In this document: positions 55,200 through 64,000 of the stretch, in pieces | How positions within the stretch are numbered: position 1 is the first letter of the stretch | Layout: each line of letters starts with the position of its first letter | The notes under the pieces: model-generated | What the model saw: only the letters and a program-made list of their open reading frames with translations | Databases searched by the model: none | What the model was told of the DNA's origin: nothing | DNA from: Aldrovandia affinis | Taxonomy: Eukaryota > Chordata > Actinopteri > Notacanthiformes > Halosauridae | Reading direction: 5' to 3' | Length of the DNA: 64,000 bases | NCBI GenBank assembly: GCA_029706075.1 | Contig: JAINUG010000543.1 | Location: 1 to 64,000 of the forward strand | Program-made: the position numbers and the translations under genes

Positions 55200-56545
55200 C
55201 GACCGTGGATTTATAGGAAGGAATTTGGAATTACTACTATTACGTCACGTTGTCATCAGCCAATAGAATCTGTGGACAACACTATAGGCTTCATCCCAGC
55301 GTTCTGCGCTGACGTCAGACGGTGAAACGAACAACCGCAGCACAGAGCTGGGAGATATTTCTCGCACTGACAATGCAAAAGTTTCTTAAAAAACAATTAC
55401 TTCTAACTAAGGAGGAAACCGTTTAAGGTACATATTCAAGAGCACGATTTGCAGTAATTGTACAAACGTATGATTACCGTGCAAGTCATGATCACAAATA
55501 ACATTTTACTTTTTTACTGAAATAGTTATTGAATACATTTTTACCCTCGAAAATAGAAAGGCGGATCAAGAAGTCTTGAGCAATCACGTAACGTAAATAC
55601 CCACGGCAATGTCTTTAGCAAATGATAGCTATACACGCTAAACTAAATATTTAACAGTTTTTTTCCTTTATATAAGTAAATTAGTTAGTTAATTCTTGCG
55701 CGCAAAACACAAAATATTCAGGAAAATAATTTTGTAAAAGGAACAGGATGATATTCAATACAGAACCTTTTGGATTTTTAGAGCATCAACGAATAATATG
55801 TTAACGTATGATCAGGCAAAATGGATAAACTGTGCAGTGGAAGTACGCACTTTAATTAAATCATATATTTCAAGTGTATAATTCCACTGTACAACCTAAC
55901 TGTCTGTACATTTTTCACGAACTCTGCAAAACTGAATGATAAAAAAAAAAAGTAAATAAAATGTATATATATTTTTTAATATCATATGCATATGCATAAT
56001 TATAGAAATACAAATTATATGCATAAATCCACAGCGACATTTCAATCTGCCTTTCATGTTTTTCGTTTTTACTCTTTTGTGTTGAAGGGTGAACCAGCTA
56101 GAAGAAGGTGAGATGATTTGTCTCTGGGCAAAGCTGTTGTTTTCTTTCTTTTTTTCCTAGTTCTATCATCTTAAAAATTAGGATGATAAACGACAACAGC
56201 TCTCTCCTGTTCATTGCATTTCACACACAAAGTGGATCCCATTAATCAACGCCGCCATTTTTTTTTTAAACCGCGTGAATTCGCCAATTAGCCGCGCGCG
56301 CGTCACGTATCAATCAATGTTCATATCGCGCGCACGTTTCTTAGAGGCGCGCACCAGGGGCGGAGAGTCTGCGCGTGACCGAGCGGCTCCGTCGCGTGCC
56401 AGCCGTAACCGCGTGTGCCACACAATTTAGCAGCAAAATTAAATTGGCTGCAGACGGGTGGCACGCTGTTTAGCAACCTGCCTTTCAGCCAGTGAATATT
56501 AAAGTGAATATACTTCACTTTAAATACGCATACGTTAAAAAAAAT
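55200..56545. other. AT-rich spacer; CpG patch at 56285-56420
   Basis: A perfect TGACGTCA (CRE-type site) lies at 55310 and an AGCCAATAG at 55257, upstream of the coiled-coil gene. 56320-56420 is CpG-rich (CGCGCGCACG, GCGCGTGACCGAGCG). No exon recognised. Confidence 0.4.
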
Positions 56546-56548
56546 ACT

Positions 56549-56845
56549 TCCCGTAGCTCAGTTCGTAGTTCATTGCACTGGCAATGCCAAGGTTGTGGGT
56601 TTGATCCCACGGGACTACATGTCCGTCGTTCGGACGGGACGGTAAAAACCGAGGTCCTGACTCTCTGTGGTCATAAAAGATCCCATGGCGCTTTTCAAAA
56701 AGAGTAGTTTGTTAAGGCGGTGTCCTGGCCAAATTCCCAATCAAGACAATATATATACAATTAATTCCCTCCCTCCTGGCCTATCCACTGTGTATCTGAT
56801 GTGTGGTGAGTTTGTACTGGCGAGCTATGGCTTTCAATGATTTCA
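56549..56845 (+). mobile_element. tRNA-derived SINE (family 4)
   Basis: CCCGTAGCTCAGTTCGTAG (A box), GGTTGTGGGTTTGATCCCAC (B box), then a body with GGTCATAAAAGATCCCATGG and GCGCTTTTCAAAAAGAGTAG. It has a different body from the other three families. Confidence 0.7.
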
Positions 56846-56859
56846 TTACATTACATTAC

Positions 56860-57850
56860 AGGCATTTAGCAGATGCTCTTATCCAGAGCGACTTACAGTT
56901 TCCATTTCTTTACAATCCATTCCTCGGTGCTTGGACCCCTCCTCTTCACCATTTACATGCTCCCCCTCGGTCAGATCATCCGCCACCATGGTCTCAACTT
57001 CCACTGCTATGCTGATGACACTCAACTGTATCTCAGCACTTCACCATCCACTCAGCTCCCCACAGTCTCTTATCAACTGCCTACATGAAATAAAAATATG
57101 GATGTCATCCAACCTACTCAAACTCAACAGCAAAAACGGAGCTCATGGTTGTGGCACCCAAGGCACTGCTCCGGAAGGTTGGAGATTTCCTTCTCCAGTT
57201 TGACGGCTGCTCCATCTCACCATCTCCCGAAGTCCGCAACCTGGGTGTCATTCTGGACTCCACCCTCTCTTTTCAGTCACACATCAAATCCATGACCAAA
57301 TCTGCCTTCTTCCACCTTAAGAACATCTCCAGACTCCGGCCGTCACTCTCAGACTCCGTCACGGAGACCCTCATCCATGCCTTCATTACCTCCCGTCTGG
57401 ACTATTGCAATGGAGTCCTGTTCGGGGTACCCAGCAAAGCCCTGGACAGGCTCCAGTACGTGCAGAACTCAGCTGCCCGGGTTCTCACCCGCACCAAGCC
57501 CTGGCAGCACATCACCCCCACTCTCATCCGACTCCACTGGCTTCCGGTCAAGTCTCGCATTTCATACAAACTCCTCCTCCTCACCTACAAATCCCTCCAT
57601 GCCCTCGCCCTCCAGTACCTGTCTGACCTTCTCCACCATCAAACTCCATCTCGGAGATTGCGGTCCTCGGACACGGGTCTGCTCTCCACCCCCCGCACCA
57701 GATGACGAAGCTTTGGGGACAGAGCCTACAGTGTGGCAGCACCCACCCTCTGGAACTCTCTCCCCATAGAGATTCGCCAAGCCCCAACCCTGGACAGTTT
57801 CAAAGCCGCCCTCAAAACCCATCTGTTTTCTAAAACCTTTGTTTAGTTTC
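56860..57850 (+). mobile_element. L2 LINE, 5'-truncated
   Basis: [36 protein letters not shown] (RT catalytic site near 57005), then in frame 57145-57705 EVRNLGVILDSTLSFQSHI, SRLDYCNGVLFGVPSKALD, IRLHWLPVKSRISYKLLLL. A frame change near 57090 and another near 57705 inactivate it. Its head joins a LINE/SINE tail fragment (56850-56897). Confidence 0.85.
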
Positions 57851-57919
57851 TGTGGTTCCTGTGTTGTCTCCGTTCTGTTGTGCTTGTATCTGCTTAAATG
57901 TATGTTTTATGTAACCTAC

Positions 57920-58930
57920 CTGGGCGTCACCAGGCACAAAGGTGAGACAACACTGACACCCCTCATTGACTTCCTTGGGAACCAGAGGCCGGCACCGTAG
58001 GGCAACTCGCACTGGAATGACTTTCTCATCATCCTTTGTCATGCTGGGAATGTCAAATTCACATGGCATACATTTACCATACATCACAATAGTTTTCGAG
58101 ATGTCCATCAAAACAAAGATGTGTTTTGGACTGCATTTAGCCAGAACAAACTACCAAGCATTGAATTTTGTGTCCAACAATCTCTGCACTTTAGAGTATT
58201 AAAATGCATTTTAACTTAACCTGTTTCATAAGGATATTTTATATTTTGAGGGACACAATGTGTTAATACACAGTGAACCCAAACACTAGCAGCTAATGTT
58301 ATGTTAGCTAGATAGATAGCCTAGCTATTTGAAAGAAACGTCAGAAACTCGCTCTAGTTAGCGAATACAGCAGCCTGCAATGACATGTACGTTAGCTACA
58401 TTAGATAACAATGTACTTTCACGTAACGTTGACAACTGGGTTTGAATAGTTATTAACTAGTTAGCAAACATTCGCTAACAATCGTCGTTTATGTTGCAGC
58501 CTTAATTTTACGAAGACAAGTAGCTGGCGGCCGCAGAAAGGCTAACGTTAGGTAGCGCTACGAAAAGCTAGCAGTCTTTAGGCAACATTCGCTTCTGTTG
58601 TACAGGTTCGTTAGCTAGCAAGCTAAGCATGTCTTGTAATTTGCTAACGTTAGCTAATTGTTTCTGTATTAAATAAATAACGTCAAGTTAGCGATGCCAG
58701 CTATGTTTTTTTTGTCTTGTCAACATTTGCTAGTTACGCTAACCTAATGACTTACCTTCTCTCTTTTACGTTACAGCTCTGAACCGCAAAAAAATTGAAC
58801 GGATTATCAGATAGAATAAATGACGATAGTTGACGTCGACAACGTCGATAGTTGTTTTATAACTAATACTCTTAATATGTAAATGTCGACCGCACATGCT
58901 CTTTGTTTACGCAAATATAGCCAGTTCTGC
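57920..58930 (-). pseudogene. kif4a: KIF4A-like gene, 5' exons only
   Basis: KIF4A is a plus-end-directed chromokinesin of mitotic chromosomes and midzone. Coding exon 57920-58043 begins at ATG (58042-58040) straight after a CATTCCCAG acceptor and encodes [41 protein letters not shown], ending at a GTAGGT donor; this is the start of the motor domain. Upstream, a non-coding first exon probably ends at 58756 (GAGAAG then GTAAGT). The exon itself shows no damage. The next motor exon is not downstream on this strand: an L2 follows at once, and the only match (11984-12094) is inverted and 46 kb away. It could be a live gene start with a scrambled or mis-assembled remainder. Confidence 0.75.
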
Positions 58931-58967
58931 TACCTGCTAATGTTGAAACTAACAACGCCCCGCAACT

Positions 58968-59019
58968 TTCAAATAATCCGCTCTCACGCAAACCAATGAG
59001 AGCCTACGTCATTACGTCA
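58968..59019 (-). promoter_or_regulatory. CDE/CHR-like and inverted CCAAT elements upstream of the KIF4A-like gene
   Basis: On the minus strand GCGG (58981-58978), a 4-nt spacer ATTA, and TTTGAA (58973-58968) reproduce the CDE-N4-CHR arrangement known from G2/M genes. An inverted CCAAT lies at 58993-58997, and two ACGTCA half-sites at 59006 and 59014. KIF4A is a G2/M gene, so the match is biologically sensible, but the motifs are short. Confidence 0.45.
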
Positions 59020-59923
59020 CTTCGGTGCGAATTCTGTGTCAAAGGAAACGGTAGAACTGTCTCTTGTAAAACCAAATATATTATAGCTATAATGTTAGCT
59101 ATACTACAACTGTCTAGAATCTCAGTAGTCTATTTATAGCCAGGTTGTATTGTTGTCTTGATAATATATGTTTTCTTGCGTGATGCGTGGCTAGCTAAAT
59201 TAAGTTTACAGAATGTGCTCTTTTGACATTTATTGAATAAAATAAGCTCCGGCGTTTATTTAGTGTTTTATATTTATGAGCGTTCTAGCTAAATGTCGTA
59301 AGCCATCTGGAGTAATAGACTACGATATTGATTGTACAGTATTTGTAAAACATGTTCATACATGTATTATATCTATTGTGTCCGAAACATCCTGTTGTTC
59401 TTATTATTGCTGTTGTTTTTTGTTCTTTGTTCTTTGTTCTGGTGCAAATTGCATGACACTAGGATCCATTATGCCTCACCTCCTGATGGGAGTGACATCA
59501 ATCTTTGAATTAAGGTAGAGGGCAATGACTTTACACATTTATGAGATAGATCAGTGGCAGAGGAGCTATTGCTTTTTATACTGCCTCATTGTTCATATTT
59601 TGTATGTAATTATATGCGTTTAAATATTGCATATTCTTTTAAAATCTCTTTGGTATGAGACAAATATACCAAGACTTGTGTGACAAGAGTCACGTGGTAG
59701 ATATTTGCCCATGTGTGGAGAAATGTTGACAATAATTCCATAAATTAATCCCTTATGTTATATTTTGTCTGCCATCCCCACAATCTGTCTGTATACCAAA
59801 ATGTGTCTGGATCTTTATCAGCTAATGCACAAAGCAGGGTCCTCACACCAATCACCTTCTACACTGTCCATTATTTTACATTGAATGTATCAGGCTTCCT
59901 AAACTGAGTGGATTACCTGCATG
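59020..59923. other. Non-coding, nothing recognised
   Basis: AT-rich; a 5-unit TTGTTCT-type run near 59420. No divergent gene recognised on the plus strand. Confidence 0.4.
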
Positions 59924-60358
59924 TGTAGCGGGTGTGCTCTGGTACGTGAGCGTCCGCTACAGAAAGTGACGTGTATAAGAGTGTGATTAGTTCCCAGAGT
60001 TGGAGACTTGAGTCTTTAGCTCGGCGAGCTTAATCGCTCTCTTGTCGCGTCGAGATCCCTCGGTTCGAAACTCGCTGCGGGCAGAACCAGCTCCGTTACA
60101 TTGGTGCCGTGACTCGGATAATACAGCTGATGGCAATCGGTTGGGCCGTGGTTGCTGCCGCAGGAGTTTCGAGGGGGAGAATGTAGCGGGTGTGCTCTGG
60201 TACGTGAGCGTCCGCTACAGAAAGTAGCGTGTATAAGAGTGTGATTAGTTCCCAGAGTTGGAGACTTGAGTCTTTAGCTCGGCGAGCTTAATCGCTCTCT
60301 TGTCGCGTCGAGATCCCTCGGTTCGAAACTCGCTGCGGGCAGAACCAGCTCCGTTACA
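59924..60358 (+). mobile_element. Complete TRIM: miniature non-autonomous LTR retrotransposon
   Basis: Two 177-bp LTRs (59924-60100 and 60182-60358), each beginning TGTAGCGGGTG and ending CTCCGTTACA, differ at only two adjacent bases (GTGACG versus GTAGCG). The 81-bp interior starts with a primer-binding site TGGTGCCGTGACTCGGAT (60102-60119), complementary to a tRNA 3' end (tRNA-His by my recollection), and ends with a purine tract CGAGGGGGAGAA. CATG flanks both sides (59920-59923, 60359-60362) as a 4-bp target duplication. There is no coding capacity; proteins must come from an autonomous partner. Confidence 0.95.
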
Positions 60359-60362
60359 CATG

Positions 60363-63300
60363 CCCCCTGAATGATGTATCTACCTATCAAAGCTGGCTGT
60401 GGTGAGTGTAGGGCTACTATGTGTCCAGTAGATGGCGCCAAATGCTGGGCACATATCACCCTTCAATGATGTTGATGTGTTCATCCATGATGATATAAAG
60501 CATGAGGTTCCTGACAAATAACAATAAATCTACATCTTCAGATGCAGCCTAATAATAATAATAATGTTTCTTTAACCACTCACATTGTATAATTAAAAAT
60601 CCTGCTTCCAAAACCACAATTGATGAGGCTTTATAGTGGTGCCAAGGTAGAATTCTGGAATTGTCATTCATTGTCCATAAATTGTGCCATATGTCATATG
60701 TCAATGGAAAGAGCACCTAAATCTTGTATTTTATGCTGGTTTGTGAAGATGACATGATTAAGCAAGCCTCTATACATTTGGACATTAAAACATAGTTGGA
60801 CCAACAGCTATGTATTTTCATGTACAGCAATTGCCAGCATTGGCAAAACTGAGAGCTGAAGGATCATATAGTGCTGTGTGAAGCCTTGTAGGAGTTTGAA
60901 ACCTAATTAACCACTAAATAAAATCACTGAGCTGGCCACAGCTCACCAACATGGATGCCTCTTCTTTCTTTTTCTGCAGTGCATACACTTTCCAAGCATG
61001 CATTGCCCTGGCTCCCACAATATAGAGTTGTCATAGTGCAGTGATCCACCAGTGTCCGTACAACGTTGCAGGAAATTCAGCACACTTTTACTGGCCAAAT
61101 GTGAGATATGAGCCAAGCGAATAATCAACCTGCACTCATGTCATTTGTAGCTCTGAAGTAAAAGCCTTATTCTCTCAGTTGAGTGTGTCAAATGGATCTT
61201 TTATCGAGACCTTGTTGTAGATAAGAAGCGTGGGAGACGTGAAGTATCGGACACAGGGTGTCTTTTCTGCAACCACTTCCTCCTCAGATTATAAAATGAG
61301 TTTATACCAGACTCGATGTTGAGCAGAAATTTTATGAGAAGCAAAATAGAATATAGCATAAATGTATTGGGGCATAATATACTCCCCAGGGTGCATGGGA
61401 AATAAAAGAAGGGCAAAAATATAATAATAACCATGGCACTATACAGAGTAATTTAAGTACACAGAGCCATAAATGAAAGCCAGGATGGATCACTGTAATT
61501 TTCCTTTGCATTACAAATACTATGCATTGTCATGAATTAATATAACTTTATTAATCCCACGTGGAAATTATTTTGCCAGCAGCAGTAAGACCAAGTTATT
61601 GAGCATAACATATCATTGATATAAATAACATACATAACAATAATATTTCAAATAAAAAATATAGAGAAAAAAAGTAAGTTATAAGAGTCAGGATCAGCCC
61701 ATTGGTTAAGGTCAAGGTTAAATTACAATGCACACCAGTTGCGGTCCAGCAGAATCACAAAAGTACACAAAATCCAATGTAATTACAGTGATTAGTTAAC
61801 CAATTGAATAACCGTCATTAAAAAAGACAGAATAATTCAGTGTTACATTTGGGTACGATAAGAAAGAAAGAAAAAAACCTTCCAATGAAGGAACGGGTGG
61901 CTTGGCTTTCTGCTTGGTCGCAGGTCCGAATTAATCACAACAGATTTACAGGCATCTGCTGTCAGGATAGTGTGCAGTGAATACATCCGTGAAGCCCTGA
62001 TGAAAACCATTTTACAATTTTCTGAACACATGCTCTGTTTTTACTTTTGTGGTTAGATTTACAATGGTGAGGTAAAAGATCACATTCACCTAAAATGTGC
62101 AGAGATTCATATTATCATTGTGTGCAAATCAGCCGTTGTCATGTGATGTGGGTGTAGCACAGTGTCCCTTGCTTTTTCTAATGAGTCACATGCACACTAC
62201 ATGTACTGACAGATGTACACTATGCTTCTTGTTGTGCTTTCGTTTACCAGAGGCGATAGATTCTGTTGAGATATGGCGATGGGTCTCATTTGGCTTGGGG
62301 AGGAGTAATACTTGAATCGAGTGAGATGGTACCCTCTGTTCTCATGCTAATGTGGGCCAATCCATCTGTCCTTCCAGAGGCACGTACCTGCAGGCATTGC
62401 AGACAGCCCCCTTTGTTGGTGTCGGTCCAAGCAGAATACCTAGATGCTGTATTATCAGCCTCCCGTGGCTCAACGACCTGGGACTTCAATTAATAACTCT
62501 AATCTGTAGATAATTACCATATGTACTGTAATTGTGTCTGGCTTGAAGAAAACAAGACCCGACTGCAGTTTAACTGCCCCCTCCTTATCCCCCTGTCAAT
62601 ATACTGCATAGTTTTGAATTTGAAGCGGTTAAGATTCAAAGTGAATTTCCTGTTTATTTGAAGTTTTACAGTGCTCTGGTATGTTATCTCCTCTACTATG
62701 CAGGAGCAGGCTAAATGGCATCAGTGCCCAGTCAATAGAACAAATTACGACATTCATTGAGTCAACTCCTGAACATGGTCTGAAAACACACAGAAAACAA
62801 TATACTTAACAACAGTAAAACCTGATTATCTCTGCAAATCCATAATACTATGTTTTTTTTATAACTGGGACAATGGCAATTTCACAATCTAGACTTTCCA
62901 TAATATAATCATATGGATATCTGCCTGGTAATGCTGGAATTGGTATTCTATACAATTAAAATTTTAAAGCTTAAAATGTTCCAAATCAAACCAGGAAGGC
63001 ATAGTTTTCCTTTTTTTCCTTTTATTTTATTTTTATTTTTTGGGAGGGGGTAAAAATAACTTGAGAAAAACATCTCTCTTTGGACTTTGTCAATGAAAAG
63101 ACAGATCCGAGATGCAAGATGCAGTTAACTATAGTGATTGAAAAGAGGTGTGGCCAAATTATTGCTATTTTCAATGCCAATGCTTCGGAGATGTCAGACT
63201 GTGTCCAGTGAAGAACATCTTTCAGTGATCTCAGGCAGAGAGAGAGGCAAATTCAATCTGTAATTCAACTGGAGATGGGAGCCTTTTACAAGCCAGTCCC

Positions 63301-63555
63301 AGACACTAGCAGAGGAGACTGCAGCCTCTACTCACACCACAGAGCGCATGGAAAGCTTTGGACAGATAGCCAACAGAGTTAGCCATTACATTGGCAGGTG
63401 GAAGGTAATTGATTAATTCCATTTATAATACATCAAAATATTCACATAAGTCTATAGGTTTTGCACACCAATGTCAGAATTTAAATAACAATGACAAAAT
63501 GACAATGATTTAGCTTTTAGGTTTGGCCTAAATTAATCAACTAATCCAGTAAACC
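60363..63555. other. Long unrecognised region, probably unique non-coding DNA
   Basis: No exon or protein family seen. 61536-61580 (AACTTTATTAATCCCACGTG, GAAATT) resembles the inverted 3' tail of a fish LINE, with an AT-rich stretch after it. A T-rich run lies at 63010-63050. Confidence 0.4.
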
Positions 63556-63557
63556 TT

Positions 63558-63720
63558 ATGAATTTTTACATTTTACATTTTAAGCATTTAGCAGACGCTC
63601 TTACCCAGAGCTTGTTCACACAAGAGATCAGTGCAGCAATACAGCAATAGACATTGTTGTTGGCAGCTGCATACCATACCTGTCACACCGGGAAGGAAAA
63701 GGTTAGTAAATTAAACTTAG
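63558..63720 (-). mobile_element. CR1/L2-like LINE 3' tail
   Basis: Minus strand: CTTTTCCTTCCCGGTGTGAC, GGTATGGTATGCAGCTGCC, TAAGAGCGTCTGCTAAATGC, the same 3' end as at 43105-43265. Confidence 0.75.
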
Positions 63721-64000
63721 TTCATCCTTGTTAAAGACTAACAAAGCAGGCTGAATAAAATAAACAATACAGGTAATGAGCTATATTTTTTGTGGACATT
63801 TCACATGTTGGATTTGTGTTATTTTTCCGTTCAGGACACCTGTCTACCACCCCCCAATAGCACTCCTGCAATAGTGTGTGACCCGTAATGTGTAAAATCG
63901 TCCCTGGCTCCTGAGTGAGTGTCAGAGGAGTGCACACGGCTCCTAAACACGGGGTGCAAGTGGGACAACGGTGACTCAAATGGCGCAGTCGGCGATTCCA
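63721..64000. other. Window end, nothing recognised
   Basis: No coding or repeat signature seen. Confidence 0.35.

Overview
This is a stretch of vertebrate, almost certainly teleost fish, nuclear DNA. The evidence is the low coding density, spliced host exons with AG/GT boundaries, long CA/GT and CT/GA microsatellites, several tRNA-derived SINE families, L2/CR1-like LINEs ending in the teleost-typical CTCTGGATAAGAGCGTCTGC tail, and a dense nest of hAT, piggyBac, Tigger, Harbinger-like and Academ-like DNA transposons. I cannot name the species. I see no complete, intact host gene in the window.

Layout. 0-3 kb: a hAT element split by a LINE, then a palindromic MITE. 3-7.2 kb (minus strand): exons of a tripeptidyl-peptidase 1 (TPP1)-like gene in correct order, but with the catalytic-core exons missing and one exon frameshifted; SINEs and a 435-bp CA tract fill the gaps. 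7.2-12 kb: SINEs, including one whose 5' end carries 12 tandem A-box copies, a piggyBac relic, and a lone KIF4A-like motor exon on the plus strand. 12.6-17.3 kb: a LINE endonuclease fragment, a deleted hAT, and a PIP4K2C-like kinase gene (minus strand) with a hAT MITE inside a coding exon, a frameshift and one exon in reverse orientation. 17.3-31.3 kb: nested transposons, including a 4.7-kb Academ-like element. 31.3-43 kb: LINE/SINE debris, a 2.2-kb foldback palindrome, a CpG-rich block and a 3.4-kb hAT with a perfect 8-bp target duplication. 43-53.5 kb: LINE, microsatellites, a Tigger element and the 3' end of a Gypsy-type LTR element. 53.7-55.2 kb: an apparently intronless, frameshifted coiled-coil gene. 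56.5-60.4 kb: SINE, L2, the 5' end of a KIF4A-like gene (minus) with a plausible G2/M promoter, and a complete miniature LTR element (TRIM). 60.4-64 kb: mostly unrecognised unique-looking sequence.

Interpretation. The host parts (TPP1, PIP4K2C, KIF4A, coiled-coil) are fragments rather than a working cluster. Exons are lost, inverted or separated by tens of kilobases, while transposons are nested several layers deep. This fits a degenerate, low-recombination region (sex-limited, B-chromosome or pericentromeric DNA) or a mis-joined assembly; the sequence alone cannot decide. The best leads are the foldback element, the Academ-like element, the TRIM, the A-box-amplified SINE and the exon-level rearrangements.
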